From Streptomyces sp. 549 (GTDB lineage: Bacteria > Actinomycetota > Actinomycetes > Streptomycetales > Streptomycetaceae): a stretch of DNA of 64,000 bases. The notes below the pieces were generated by a model. That model saw nothing but the letters and a program-made list of their open reading frames with translations. It had not been told where the DNA came from and did no database searches. The stretch lies in contig NZ_JASKMT010000005.1 in NCBI RefSeq assembly GCF_030124175.1, positions 186,001 through 250,000 on the forward strand, read 5' to 3'. The position numbers and the translations under genes are program-made. Of the stretch, positions 26,980-38,699 are shown piece after piece. Each line of letters begins with the position of its first letter. Within the stretch, counting starts at the first letter, position 1.

Positions 26980-29516
26980 TCACGCGCCGCGCAGCTCGGC
27001 TCCGGTACGCCTCACCGCGGCGGCCACCGCGGCCTCCCGGGCGGCCGAGGCGTCCTCGGCCGTCAGGGTGCGGTCGGCCGCGCGGAAGCGCAGCGCGTAC
27101 GCCAGCGACCGCCGGCCCCCGCCCAGCTGCTCGCCGGTGAAGACGTCGAACAGCCGTACCGACTCCAGCAGTTCACCCGCGCCCTCGCGCAGCGCCGCCT
27201 CGACCTCGGCGGCGGGCACCGCGCTGTCCACGACCAGTGCCACGTCCTGGGTGGCCACCGGGAAGGTGGACACCCGCGGCGCCGCGAGCGGACCGTCGCC
27301 GGCCCGCTCGACCAGGTCGAGGTCCAGTTCCACGGCGCAGGTGCGGGCGGGCAGCGAGAACGCCTTGATGACACGCGGGTGCAGCTCCCCCGCGTGGCCG
27401 ACGACGTGCCGCTCGCCGTTCACCTCGACGGCGAGCTCCGCGCAGCGCCCCGGGTGCCAGCTGGGGTGCGCGCCCTGGCTGATCGCCAGGTCGGTGCCCG
27501 CCTCGCGGGCCACCGTGCGGGCCGCCTCGACGGCGTCCGCCCACTGGGCGGTGTGGCCCTGACCCCACCAGCCGGCGGGCTCGCGCACCCCGGCGAGGAC
27601 CGCCGCCACATACCGCGGCTGGTCGGGCAGCGCCGCGTCCAGTGCGGCGAGCTGCTCGTCACCGGGACGGGCGTCCACGGACAGGCGCTGCGGGCGGGCG
27701 GCGTCCGGCCGGGGCCGGAACACCAGGCCCGTCTCGAACAGCGCCAGCGCGCCCGTGCTGCCCTGGCTGCCGCGGCCCTCGTTGCGGCGCAGCGCCGACA
27801 GCAGGCCTGGCAGCAGCGTGGTGCGCATCACCGGCTCTTCCTCGGAGAGCGGATTGGCCAGTCGCAGCGTCCGCCGGGCGGGGTCGTCCGCGGCCAGCTG
27901 CAGCCGGTCCAGTGCGCTCTCCGCGAGGAACGGGTAGTTCAGCGTCTCGACGTATCCGGCGGCGGCCAGCGAGCGGCCGACCCTGCGGTGCAGCCGCTGG
28001 CGGTCGGTGAGGCCGCGTCCGGCCGGCGGCCTGGGCAGCGTGGCGGGCAGCGCCTCGTAGCCCTCCAGGCGCATGACCTCCTCGGCCAGGTCGTTGGGGT
28101 CGGTGAGGTCGGGCCGCCAGCTGGGGGCGGTGACCGTCAGCTCGTCCGAGCCGTAGACGTCGCAGCCGACCTCCTGCAGGCGCCGTACGACGGTCTCCCG
28201 CCCGTAGGACACGCCCGCCACCTTGTCCGGGTGGTCGGCCGCCATCCGCACGGTGTGCGGGCCGCTGGGCGTGGCGAACTCGGTGACACCGGCCTCGGCG
28301 GTGCCGCCGGCCAGCAGCACGAGCAGGTCCACGGTGCGCTGGGCCGCGGCGGACGCGGCCTGCGGGTCGACCCCGCGCTCGAACCGCCGGGACGCCTCGG
28401 AGCTGATCCGGTGGCGGCGGGCGGTACGGGCGATGGCGACCGGGTCGAAGTGCGCGGCCTCGATCACGATCTCCCGGGTGCCCGAGACCTCGCCGGTCGC
28501 CGGGTCGGCACTCGCGTCGGCGATCTCGGTGTCCGCCCCGCCCATCACACCGGCCAGGCCGATCGGCCCGGAGTTGTCGGTGATGACCAGGTCCTCCGGG
28601 TGCAGGCTGCGCTGCGTCCCGTCCAGGGTGGTGATGCGCTCGCCCGGCTCGGCACGGCGCACGCCGATCGGCCCGTTCACCCGGGACCGGTCGTAGGCGT
28701 GCAGCGGCTGGCCGAGTTCGAGCATCACGTAGTTGGTGATGTCCACGGCGAGCGAGATGGGCCGCATGCCGGCCTTCTGCAGCCGGCGTTCCAGCCACAG
28801 CGGGGAGCGCGTCTCGGGGCGGACCCCGGTGACGGCACGGGCGGTGAAGCGGTCGCAGCCGACCGGGTCGGCGACCTCGACGGCGGGCCCGTGGCTGTTG
28901 GGCGCGGGCACGTCGAGCAGGGCCGGGTCACGCAGCGGCACGCCGTAGGCGGTGGCCGCCTCCCGGGCGACGCCGCGCATCGACAGGCAGTAGCCGCGGT
29001 CGGGGGTGACGGCGATGTCGAGGACCTCGTCGACGAGTTCCAGCAGCTTGATCGCGTCGGTGCCCACCTCGTGCTCCGGCGGCAGCACGATGATGCCGTC
29101 GTGCTCGTCGCTGACGCCCAGCTCGGAGGCCGAGCAGATCATGCCCTCGGACACCCTGCCGTAGGTCTTGCGGGCGGCGATCTTGAAGTCGCCCGGCAGC
29201 ACGGCGCCGGGCAGCACGACCACGACCTTGTCGCCGACGGCGAAGTTACTGGCGCCGCAGACGATGTTCTGCGGTTCGCCGGTGCCGTTGGCGTCGCCCA
29301 CGTCGACCTGGCAGTACCGGATCGGCTTCTTGAACTCGGTCAGCTCCTCGACGGCGAGGACCTGACCGACCACCAGGGGGCCCTTGAGGCCGGTGCCGAG
29401 CTGGTCGACGGTCTCGACCTCCAGCCCGGACGCGATGAGTTTCGCCGCGAGGTCGCGGCCGGTCTCGCCGGCCGGCAGTTCGACGTACTCCCGCAGCCAG
29501 GAAAGCGGGGCGCGCA

Positions 29517-29517
<1 letters not shown>
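26980..29517 (-). CDS. pheT: Phenylalanine--tRNA ligase beta subunit
   Basis: This 845-residue subunit shows the full domain set: an EMAP-like tRNA-binding domain near residues 40-150 ([19 protein letters not shown]-like [10 protein letters not shown]), B3/B4 ([10 protein letters not shown]), B5 and the C-terminal anticodon-binding FDX-ACB domain ([18 protein letters not shown]). It acts in the alpha2-beta2 enzyme that charges tRNA-Phe. Its ATG shares bases with the pheS stop (TGATG), so the subunits are made in balance. Confidence 0.97.
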
Positions 29518-31905
<2,388 letters not shown>

Positions 31906-32083
31906 GGACGTTCCCTCCCCGCCGGACGCTCGCGCGCCCACTCTGCTCACCCCACACCCCTGCCCGACGGCCCGCTGTGGCGGGCCCTTCGGGTCAGCAC
32001 ACCCTACTAGGGTCCGGCCCTCCGGCGGTGCGCCGAAGGGGACCCGGATGCGGGCACCGCGACGGGACGTGCCGCCACGGGTG

Positions 32084-32113
32084 CCCGGGAGGCCCCGCGC
32101 GGGGCCTCCCGGG
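32084..32113 (-). terminator. 30-bp perfect palindrome after snapalysin
   Basis: CCCGGGAGGCCCCGC (32084-32098) abuts its exact reverse complement (32099-32113). It lies 18 bp beyond the snapalysin stop. Confidence 0.85.
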
Positions 32114-32131
32114 TGTGGTGGGTCCCCGTGA

Positions 32132-32713
32132 TCAGCTGAGGGCCGCCGCGGGGTGCGCTGCCGACGCCGAGCGGGCGGTGGGGCTGCCCGCCAGCACGGA
32201 GCCGCCGAAGTTGCGCTCGACCCTGGCCCGCTCCGCAGCGTTCGGGTACGGGTTCCGGCAGGTGACGCCGGCACTGGAGCCGGACATCAGGCTGGAGCAG
32301 GGGCCGGGCTTGACGTCGGGCAGGCCCAGGATGTGGCCGAACTCGTGCGCGGCGATGCGGATCGTGTCGTAGCCCTCGTTGACCGCCTGCCGGCCCATCC
32401 AGACGGTTCCGTTGCCGAGCGAGGTGGTCTGTGCCCGGGGCCAGCCGTTGTCGGCGACGACCCGGATGTTGGCGCGCTGACCGGCCGCGACCGGCCGCAG
32501 CACGACGCTGGCGACGCTCTCGTTCCAGATGGCCGCGCCGCGGTCGACCGCGGCGCGGAACTCCGCGGAGGCGCTCGCGTCGTAGGTGACGATCCGGGCG
32601 GCGGGGGCGCGGTCGGCGGTCGCCGAGGGGGCGGCGACGGCCTGGCCGCCGACCAGGGCGAATGCCGTCGCCAGCACTACGGCGAAGCAGCGAAGGAGCA
32701 AGCGGACGTACAT
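32132..32713 (-). CDS. snpA: Snapalysin-type extracellular zinc metalloprotease
   Basis: This 193-residue preproprotein matches the small neutral protease snapalysin (peptidase family M7). A signal peptide ends near residue 28 (AVAA). The zinc site HEFGHILGLPD has ligands His123, His127 and Asp133, the third ligand typical of this family. Two cysteines after the active site (GPCSS and VTCRNP) fit the family disulfide. ATG 32713 follows AGGAGG. The usual divergent LysR activator gene is absent; the neighbour is an RNA methyltransferase read in the same direction. Confidence 0.93.
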   Translation of the reverse strand: MYVRLLLRCFAVVLATAFALVGGQAVAAPSATADRAPAARIVTYDASASAEFRAAVDRGAAIWNESVASVVLRPVAAGQRANIRVVADNGWPRAQTTSLGNGTVWMGRQAVNEGYDTIRIAAHEFGHILGLPDVKPGPCSSLMSGSSAGVTCRNPYPNAAERARVERNFGGSVLAGSPTARSASAAHPAAALS

Positions 32714-32796
32714 GGGGCGTCCTCCTGATGGGGGGTGAAAGGCGTGTTCATGACACGCCGATGACTCCCTTCCCACCCGGCCCGGACGCCAATCCG

Positions 32797-33696
32797 TCAA
32801 TCCGCGCGACCGGTGACGGCCTCTCCGCCCCCGGCGGGCGCCGCCGCGCGGCACCCGCCGGGGGCGCGCTGGGCTCGGGCTGAGGCGTAGAGGCAGACGG
32901 CGGCGGCGGTGGCCAGGTTGAGGCTCTCGGCCCGGCCGTGGATCGGCACACGCACCACCTCGTCGGCGAGCGCCCGGGTCTCCTCCGGCAGCCCCCATGC
33001 CTCGTTGCCGAAGATCCAGGCGGTCGGCCCGGTCATGGCCCCCGCGTCCAGCTCGGCGTCGAGGTCCCGTTCCCCCGCCCCGTCCGCCGCCAGCACCCGA
33101 AGGCCCCGCGCCCGCAGGCCCTCGGCCGCGAGCGCGACCGGAACCCCCACGGCGACCGGCAGGTGGAACAACGACCCGACCGACGCCCGCACCGACTTGG
33201 GGTTGTACAGGTCGACCGAGGCGTCGGTGAGCACCACCGCGTCGGCACCCGCCGCGTCCGCGCAGCGCAGCACGGTGCCCGCGTTGCCGGGGTCGCGGAC
33301 GTGCGCGAGTACGGCGACCAGGCGCGGCCCCGCGTCGAGGATGCGCGACAGCGGCGAGTCGAGGAAGTGGCAGACGCCGATGAGGCCCTGCGGGGTGACC
33401 GTCTGGGAGATCTCCGCCATGGTGGCGTCGGACGCCAGGTGCACCCGGGCGCCGGCCCCGGCGGCGGCGTGCAGGATCTCCGCGTGGCGCTCGGCGGCGT
33501 CCCCCGTCGCGAACAGCTCGACGAGCGTGGTGCGCGGCGCGCCGTCCACGACCGTGCGGTGCGCCACCGCCTCCCGTACCGCCTGCGGGCCCTCAGCGAG
33601 GAAGCGGCGCTCCCTGCTCCGGCCGTTGCGGCGGGCCAGCCGCTTGGCGGCGGCGACCCGCGGGTTGTGCGGAGAGATCAGCTCGGCAGAGCCCAT
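32797..33696 (-). CDS. TrmH/SpoU family RNA 2'-O-methyltransferase
   Basis: This 299-residue SPOUT enzyme has an N-terminal L30e-like RNA-binding domain (residues about 1-110) and the three SpoU motifs: DPGNAGTVLRCADAAGADAVVL, IFGNEAWGLP and IPIHGRAESLNLATAAAVCLY (fragment VPIHGRAESLNLA). It probably methylates a 23S rRNA ribose, like RlmB or TsnR; the exact nucleotide is not predictable. A Gly/Ala-rich tail follows the knot. It lies downstream of the rplT terminator and is likely its own unit. Confidence 0.9.
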   Translation of the reverse strand: MGSAELISPHNPRVAAAKRLARRNGRSRERRFLAEGPQAVREAVAHRTVVDGAPRTTLVELFATGDAAERHAEILHAAAGAGARVHLASDATMAEISQTVTPQGLIGVCHFLDSPLSRILDAGPRLVAVLAHVRDPGNAGTVLRCADAAGADAVVLTDASVDLYNPKSVRASVGSLFHLPVAVGVPVALAAEGLRARGLRVLAADGAGERDLDAELDAGAMTGPTAWIFGNEAWGLPEETRALADEVVRVPIHGRAESLNLATAAAVCLYASARAQRAPGGCRAAAPAGGGEAVTGRAD

Positions 33697-33761
33697 GGCG
33701 CGGCGTACTCGCTTCTGGTCGTGTCCGGTCGGTGCGGGGGCGCGTGGGTGTGCTGACGCGA

Positions 33762-33791
33762 CGGACCCGCAGGCAGCTGCCTGCGGGTCCG
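33762..33791 (-). terminator. rplT operon terminator, 30-bp perfect palindrome
   Basis: Exact arms 33762-33776 and 33777-33791 begin 16 bp past the rplT stop and end the infC-rpmI-rplT operon. Confidence 0.85.
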
Positions 33792-33807
33792 GTCACACGT
33801 CTGCTGC

Positions 33808-34191
33808 TCAGGCGGCCTTGGGAGCGTTGACGTCGCTCGGCAGCGCCTTCTGGGCGACCTCGACGAGCGCGGCGAACGCGTTCGGGTCGTTGACCGCGAG
33901 CTCGGCCAGGATCTTGCGGTCCACCTCGACCTCAGCGGCCTTCAGGCCCTGGATGAAGCGGTTGTAGGTCATGCCGTTGGCGCGGGCAGCGGCGTTGACA
34001 CGCTGGATCCACAGCTGACGGAAGTCGCCCTTGCGCTTCTTGCGGTCGTTGTAGTTGTAGACGAACGAGTGGGTGACCTGCTCCTTCGCCTTGCGGTACA
34101 GGCGCGAGCGCTGGCCGCGGTAGCCCTTGGCCTGCTCGAGGATCGCCCGGCGCTTCTTGTGGGCGTTTACCGCCCGCTTGACGCGTGCCAC
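33808..34191 (-). CDS. rplT: 50S ribosomal protein L20
   Basis: This 127-residue L20 has the characteristic basic N-terminus ([33 protein letters not shown]) and a globular C-terminal half ([15 protein letters not shown]). It binds 23S rRNA early in 50S assembly. The start is GTG 34191. Third gene of the infC-rpmI-rplT operon; in other bacteria L20 represses this operon. Confidence 0.97.
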   Translation of the reverse strand: MARVKRAVNAHKKRRAILEQAKGYRGQRSRLYRKAKEQVTHSFVYNYNDRKKRKGDFRQLWIQRVNAAARANGMTYNRFIQGLKAAEVEVDRKILAELAVNDPNAFAALVEVAQKALPSDVNAPKAA

Positions 34192-34301
34192 GTGTTAACT
34201 CCTTGTAGCGGGGCCGGGGTTCAGCAACCCGGCCCGGAAATCGATGGGGTCCCGGTGGTGTGGCGTCCCCTGGCCCGTGGTGCGGGGGCGGGGACGTCGA
34301 C

Positions 34302-34496
34302 TCACTTGCCGAGAAGCTTCTTGATCTTCTTGGCGTCGGCCGGGGCCATCTGGACCTTGCCCGCGAGGCGACGCGTCAGGGTCGACGACTTGTGCTCGAG
34401 AAGGTGGCGGCGGCCGGCGCGCTGGCGCATCACCTTGCCGGAGCCGGTGATCTTGAAGCGCTTGCTCGCACCACTGTGCGTCTTGTTCTTCGGCAT
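34302..34496 (-). CDS. rpmI: 50S ribosomal protein L35
   Basis: This 64-residue L35 begins [20 protein letters not shown] and is rich in Lys/Arg, as expected. It sits in the middle of the infC-rpmI-rplT operon. Start ATG 34496. Confidence 0.97.
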   Translation of the reverse strand: MPKNKTHSGASKRFKITGSGKVMRQRAGRRHLLEHKSSTLTRRLAGKVQMAPADAKKIKKLLGK

Positions 34497-34619
34497 GTCG
34501 CCGTTCTCTCCTCGTTGTGGCGTCCCCGCCCGGTCCGGTCCGGTGGCGTCCTGGACCGGCAGGCGGAGGCGTCGTGTGTATCGGTTGGCGTCCGGGGCGT
34601 CACCGCTCCGGAACGAGGC

Positions 34620-35252
34620 TCACGCCTCGGCGGGCTCCTCAGCGGGCTCCTCGGCGGACTCGTCCACCGGTGCGGTGCCCGGCTGGCGGCCGGCCTTGCG
34701 AGCGGCCTGGGCCTCGCGGGCCTCGGCCATCGCCTCGGTCTTCTTCTTGTGCGGACCGAGAACCATGATCATGTTCCGGCCGTCCTGCTTCGGGTTGGAC
34801 TCGATGAAGCCCAGGTCCTGGACGTCCTCCGCGAGTCGCTGCAGCAGCCGGAAGCCCAGCTCGGGGCGGGACTGCTCGCGACCACGGAACATGATCGTGA
34901 TCTTGACCTTGTCACCCTGCTTGAGGAACCGGACGACGTGACCCTTTTTGGTGTCGTAGTCGTGCGGGTCGATCTTCGGCCGGAGCTTCATCTCCTTGAT
35001 GACCGTGTGCGCCTGGTTCTTACGCGCCTCACGGGCCTTCATGGCCGACTCGTACTTGAACTTTCCGTAGTCCATGAGCTTGCACACCGGCGGGCGTGCG
35101 GTCGCAGCGACCTCGACGAGGTCGAGGTCGTACTCCTGCGCGAGCTCCAGGGCCTTGGCAAGCGGCACGATGCCGACCTGTTCGCCGCTGGGACCGACGA
35201 GTCGCACCTCGGGGACACGGATCCGGTCGTTGATGCGGGGCTCGGCGCTGAT
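34620..35252 (-). CDS. infC: Translation initiation factor IF-3
   Basis: IF-3 prevents premature subunit joining and proofreads the start codon. The 210-residue protein has the N-domain ([21 protein letters not shown]), a Lys-rich linker and the C-domain ([37 protein letters not shown]), then an acidic Glu/Ala tail. The start is inferred to be ATC at 35252: the conserved sequence begins [11 protein letters not shown] and AGGAGG lies four bases upstream at 35257-35262. No ATG, GTG or TTG lies near. Rare AUU/AUC starts are a known feature of infC that allow IF-3 to repress itself. The frame is open to an ATG at 35384, which would add 44 residues through the leader, but these do not look like IF-3. 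Confidence 0.93.
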   Translation of the reverse strand: MSAEPRINDRIRVPEVRLVGPSGEQVGIVPLAKALELAQEYDLDLVEVAATARPPVCKLMDYGKFKYESAMKAREARKNQAHTVIKEMKLRPKIDPHDYDTKKGHVVRFLKQGDKVKITIMFRGREQSRPELGFRLLQRLAEDVQDLGFIESNPKQDGRNMIMVLGPHKKKTEAMAEAREAQAARKAGRQPGTAPVDESAEEPAEEPAEA

Positions 35253-35678
35253 GGGGCCTCCTCGGTTGCACCACGCGGTTGCCTGGCGGACAGCCGCGTC
35301 AATGTCTGTGTTCGGTATGACCGCCCGAGGAGGCGCACAAAAAGCAAGAACGCCCCGACCGGGACACAGGCGGGGCTCCATCACTGACCGGGAGCACCGC
35401 CGCGATCACCGCGGGGCGCAACCTGACCGATGACCTGCCGGCCATGAGCCGGTCAGGTGGGAGAAACGGAGCCTCCACTTGTGGGTCGGACATGCGAATG
35501 TCCGACCGGTCGACCTCCATCGTACAGCAGTCGGGCGTGTCGGGCGGACCACCCTACGGGCGGCGCCCCTCACCTCGCGGGCGCTCCCCGGCGGCCACGA
35601 GGGCGCCCGTAGGGTGGGCCGCGTCCCGTCACCCGCCCGGACCGCCGGGCGGACCTCACGAACAGGCAGCTGAGAACC
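35253..35678 (-). promoter_or_regulatory. infC leader with four hairpins and a U-tract terminator
   Basis: This 426-bp gap separates divergent infC and the DUF1844 gene. Read on the minus strand it contains, in order: a perfect 10-bp hairpin with a 4-base loop (35484-35507), a 9-bp bulged hairpin (35434-35457), a 5-bp hairpin (35400-35414), then GCCCCG/CGGGGC (35352-35376) followed by a T-rich run ending in five T (about 35334-35351), and finally the infC ribosome site. The last element looks like an intrinsic terminator before the coding region, so the leader may be an attenuator. Promoters for the two genes should lie between 35507 and 35678 but none stands out. Confidence 0.6.
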
Positions 35679-36053
35679 ATGACCGACGCCACGCCCCCGC
35701 AGCCCGCGCCCGACGGCGGCCCCGACTTCGACTCCATGACCCGCGACATCGCCGACGTGCCGGCGGTCGAGGTGATCACGACGGTCGCCGTGCACCTGAT
35801 GAGCTCGGCCGCGGTGAACCTCGGGCTCGCCGAGGAGGGCGAGCAGCACAAGGACCTGGACGAGGCGCGGAAGCTGATCCACGCGCTGGCGGGCCTGGTG
35901 ACCGCCGCCGCCACCGAGGTGGGGAACTACCACGCGGCGCCGCTGCGCGACGGGTTGAAGTCCCTCCAGTTGGCGTTCCGGGAGGCGTCGGTGGTGCCGG
36001 ACGAGCCGGGTCAGGGGCCGGGCGAGAAGTTCACCGGTCCGGTCTACGGCTGA
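35679..36053 (+). CDS. DUF1844 family protein
   Basis: This 124-residue protein belongs to DUF1844, a small helical family conserved beside infC in actinobacteria and of unknown role. The core is DIADVPAVEVITTVAVHLMSSAAV followed by LDEARKLIHALAGLVTAAATEVG. No membrane segment is convincing. The ATG lies at 35679, divergent from infC. A bulged hairpin at 36071-36099 probably ends transcription and also serves the convergent SseB gene. Confidence 0.9.
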   Translation: MTDATPPQPAPDGGPDFDSMTRDIADVPAVEVITTVAVHLMSSAAVNLGLAEEGEQHKDLDEARKLIHALAGLVTAAATEVGNYHAAPLRDGLKSLQLAFREASVVPDEPGQGPGEKFTGPVYG

Positions 36054-36070
36054 CAGGCCGGAACGGGCGG

Positions 36071-36099
36071 CCGGGCTGCCTGGCTGTCGGCAGGCCCGG
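36071..36099. terminator. Hairpin between DUF1844 and SseB genes
   Basis: CCGGGCTGCC (36071-36080) pairs with GGCAGGCCCGG (36089-36099) with one bulged base and an 8-base loop, in the 48 bp between convergent stops. Confidence 0.7.
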
Positions 36100-36101
36100 T
36101 C

Positions 36102-36839
36102 TCACCGGCGGTAGAACGGTTCGCCGGGCAGTTCGCCGCCCGGCGGCAGCAGGGCCAGGTCCAGTCCGCGCACCAGCCGCTCCCGCAGCACGGTGGCCGA
36201 GGACAGGGCCCCGGCGACCCGGCCCGCGACCTCTCGGGGCTCGGCACCGGGGGCGAGCTGGAGCGCGAGGGTGCCGTCGGTGGCCCCGCCCGCGTCAAGC
36301 CGGGCGGCGAGCACCTGCGGCTCAGCTGCCAGCACCTCCCGCACCGCCCCCGCGACCTCCGGGTCGTCCACCGCGGGGCCCACCTCGGTGCGCCCGGCGG
36401 CCAGGGCGTGCAGCGCGGGGCCCGTCAGCTGGTACGTCACCGGGCCGGCCAGGTCGAGCACGACCGTGGTCGCCCCCTCCTGCGCCGCCGCGCGCAGCGC
36501 CTGGTGCAGCGGCACCGCGACCGGGCGGGCGTCGGGCCGCCAGCGGGCCAGGGTGTCGGTGCTGGTGAAGACGGGCAGCGCACGCCGGCCGTCGGGAGCG
36601 GTGAGGGTGGGCACCGCCATGTCGCTGGTCTTGTCCCGGCGCAGCCCGTCCGGGCCGGTCTCGGCCTCGCCGAGCACCGCGACCACGGGCACCAGCAGGC
36701 GGGAGCGGGCCAGGACCGCCAGCAGCTCCGGCTCCGCCGCCGCGTCCTGCGACCAGGCCGCGAGGGCGGCGGCGAGCGCCGGGTCGGCCGAGCCGTCGTC
36801 CGTCGCGAATCCGGGGTCGGGAATGTTCTTGAGCGCCAC
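36102..36839 (-). CDS. SseB family protein
   Basis: This 245-residue protein contains the SseB N-terminal domain (about residues 30-150: LARSRLLVPVVAVLGE, MAVPTLTAPDGRRALPVFTSTDTLARW) and a C-terminal alpha/beta part. SseB was named for serine sensitivity, but its action in actinobacteria is unknown. GTG 36839 begins ALKNIPDPGF, the usual start in relatives. Only 23 bp separate it from the divergent serine hydrolase; TACCCT just upstream suggests a leaderless message. Confidence 0.88.
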   Translation of the reverse strand: MALKNIPDPGFATDDGSADPALAAALAAWSQDAAAEPELLAVLARSRLLVPVVAVLGEAETGPDGLRRDKTSDMAVPTLTAPDGRRALPVFTSTDTLARWRPDARPVAVPLHQALRAAAQEGATTVVLDLAGPVTYQLTGPALHALAAGRTEVGPAVDDPEVAGAVREVLAAEPQVLAARLDAGGATDGTLALQLAPGAEPREVAGRVAGALSSATVLRERLVRGLDLALLPPGGELPGEPFYRR

Positions 36840-36862
36840 CCGACGAGGGTAGCCTCCGCCGC

Positions 36863-37579
36863 GTGCACAGTGTGGGGCGGCTCTCGGCAGCCGCATGCGA
36901 TCTCGCCGGCGGACCGGTGGCGCGCTGGGGTGCGCCGGGGCGGTTCATCACCGCCAGCACCGTCAAGGTCGGCATCGCGGCGGCCCTGCTGCTCGCCGCA
37001 CAGGACGACCGGCGGCGGCTCACCCCGGACGAGCGGGCCGCGGTCGGGGCGATGCTGCGGGTCAGCGACAACGACGCGGCGAGCGCGCTGTGGGCGCAGT
37101 TGGGCGGGCGCCGCGGCGTGGACGCCGCTCACCGGCGGCTGGGTCTGGTGGAGACCGCCGCCGCGCCGGGCGGCTGGTGGGGGCTGACCCGAACCACCGC
37201 GGACGACCAGCTGGCGCTGCTGCGGGCGGTGTTCGCCGAGCCCTCGCCGCTGGGCCGGCAGTCGCGGCGGTGGCTGGGCGCGCTGCTGGGCACGGTCGCG
37301 CCGGAGCAGCGCTGGGGGGTGACGGCCGCCTCGTCGGCGCCCGCAGAGGTGAAGAACGGCTGGGTGCCGCGTAGTGCGACCGGCCTGTGGTGTGTCAACA
37401 GTGTGGGCCGGATCCGCCGGGACGGCCCGGAGGTGCTGGTCGCGGTGCTGTCCGACGGCCAGCCGTCGATGGCGGTCGGCGTGGCCGCGGTGGAGGACGC
37501 CGCCCGCGCGGTGGTGCGGCGGCTCAGGGAGCCCGGAGCGGGCCGCCCCGGCCCGGACCGTTCCGGCGGAAGAGCGTGA
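36863..37579 (+). CDS. Beta-lactamase-like serine hydrolase
   Basis: This 238-residue protein belongs to the penicillin-recognising serine hydrolase fold: the SxxK motif is STVK (residues 32-35), the second motif SDN lies near residue 69, and KNG replaces KTG near residue 160. All three active-site elements are therefore present. No signal peptide is seen, so it is probably cytoplasmic. The stretch before SxxK is shorter than in relatives I know. Its 3' end overlaps the convergent protease gene by 56 bp. GTG 36863 lies 23 bp from the SseB start. Confidence 0.8.
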   Translation: MHSVGRLSAAACDLAGGPVARWGAPGRFITASTVKVGIAAALLLAAQDDRRRLTPDERAAVGAMLRVSDNDAASALWAQLGGRRGVDAAHRRLGLVETAAAPGGWWGLTRTTADDQLALLRAVFAEPSPLGRQSRRWLGALLGTVAPEQRWGVTAASSAPAEVKNGWVPRSATGLWCVNSVGRIRRDGPEVLVAVLSDGQPSMAVGVAAVEDAARAVVRRLREPGAGRPGPDRSGGRA

Positions 37580-38699
37580 TCGCCCCGGCGATGAGCAGCA
37601 GCCCCAGCGAGCCGGCGGCCAGCGGCAGCCAGCCGGTCACCTCGGGGCCGTCCCCTGCCGGTCCCGCCCCGAAGTGCTGGGCGCCGAAGGGTTCCGCGAC
37701 GGGGCGGGTGGCGGCGGGCTTGACGTTGGCGGCCACCTCCACCGCGGCGGCGGCGTCGACGATGCCGGTGCCCAGGGCGTCGCTGCGCCCGCCGGGCGGG
37801 GTGCTGCTGGCGGTGTCCGCGAGCAGCGACTTCACCTGCGCGGGGCTCAGGTCGGGGTAGGAGGCGCGGACCAGCGCCGCGACTCCCGACACCATGGCGG
37901 CGGCGGCACTGGTGCCCCAGCCGGAGTAGTAGGTGCCGTCCGGGTCCGCTATCACCACGTCCTTGCCCGGGGCGCTCAGCGTGGCGTACCAGCGGCGGGT
38001 GGAGAAGGAGGCGCGGGCGCCGTAGCGGTCGACGGCCGTCACCGCGATCACCCCGGGGTAGGCGGCCGGGTAGGACGCGCGGTCGCCGTCCTCCCCGCCG
38101 TTGCCCGCGGAGGCGACGACGACGGCGCCCTTGCGCAGCGCGTAGCGTACGGCGGCGTCCTCGCGGGGGTCGGGGTGGGCGGAGGCGCTGTCGTCGCCCA
38201 GGGACAGGTTGATGACGTCCGCTCCCTGGTCGGCGGCCCAGCGGATGCCCTCGGCGAGTGCGCCGCTGCGGGCGCTGCGGGCCTGCTTGCGCTGCGGGTC
38301 GCCGTCCTCCAGCAGGACGCGCACCGGGAGGATCGTGGCCTCGGGGGCGATGCCCATCACCCCGTCCGCGCCGTTGTCGCCGTGGCCGCGCCCGGCGATG
38401 ATGCCGGCCATGGCGGTGCCGTGGCGGGCCCAGGCGCGGTCGCCGCGTCCGGCGCCGAAGCCCACGACGTCCTTGCCGGGCAGCACCGCGCCGCGCAGGT
38501 CCTGATGGGCGTCGTCGACGCCGGTGTCGAGCACGGCGACGGTGACGCCGGCGCCCTTGGTGGTGCGCCAGGCGTCCTCCGCCCCGACGGCCTCCAGCGA
38601 CCACTGGCGGTCGCGGATGGTGTCGGCGTGGGCGGTGGTGGGCGGCAGCAGCAGGGTGACGGCGGTGAGCAGTACGGCGGCGCGGCGGGCTGCGGTCAC
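37524..38699 (-). CDS. mycP: Mycosin-type subtilase, membrane anchored
   Basis: This 391-residue S8 peptidase has a signal peptide (cleavage after AHA near residue 25), the triad Asp58 (AVLDTGVD), His93 (RHGTAMAG) and Ser264 (GTSAAAAM), the oxyanion Asn200, and one C-terminal membrane helix (LAAGSLGLLLIAGAITLF) followed by basic residues. This is the layout of mycosins, the proteases of type VII secretion systems. No EsxAB, EccC or other ESX gene is in the window. GTG 38699 overlaps the upstream partner gene by four bases. There is a 56-bp convergent overlap downstream. Confidence 0.88.
   Translation of the reverse strand: MTAARRAAVLLTAVTLLLPPTTAHADTIRDRQWSLEAVGAEDAWRTTKGAGVTVAVLDTGVDDAHQDLRGAVLPGKDVVGFGAGRGDRAWARHGTAMAGIIAGRGHGDNGADGVMGIAPEATILPVRVLLEDGDPQRKQARSARSGALAEGIRWAADQGADVINLSLGDDSASAHPDPREDAAVRYALRKGAVVVASAGNGGEDGDRASYPAAYPGVIAVTAVDRYGARASFSTRRWYATLSAPGKDVVIADPDGTYYSGWGTSAAAAMVSGVAALVRASYPDLSPAQVKSLLADTASSTPPGGRSDALGTGIVDAAAAVEVAANVKPAATRPVAEPFGAQHFGAGPAGDGPEVTGWLPLAAGSLGLLLIAGAITLFRRNGPGRGGPLRAP

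Noticed and set aside
35253..35384. N-terminal extension of IF-3 from ATG 35384
   Set aside because: The added residues do not resemble IF-3 and the reading frame would cross the leader terminator; the ATC start with AGGAGG is better supported.
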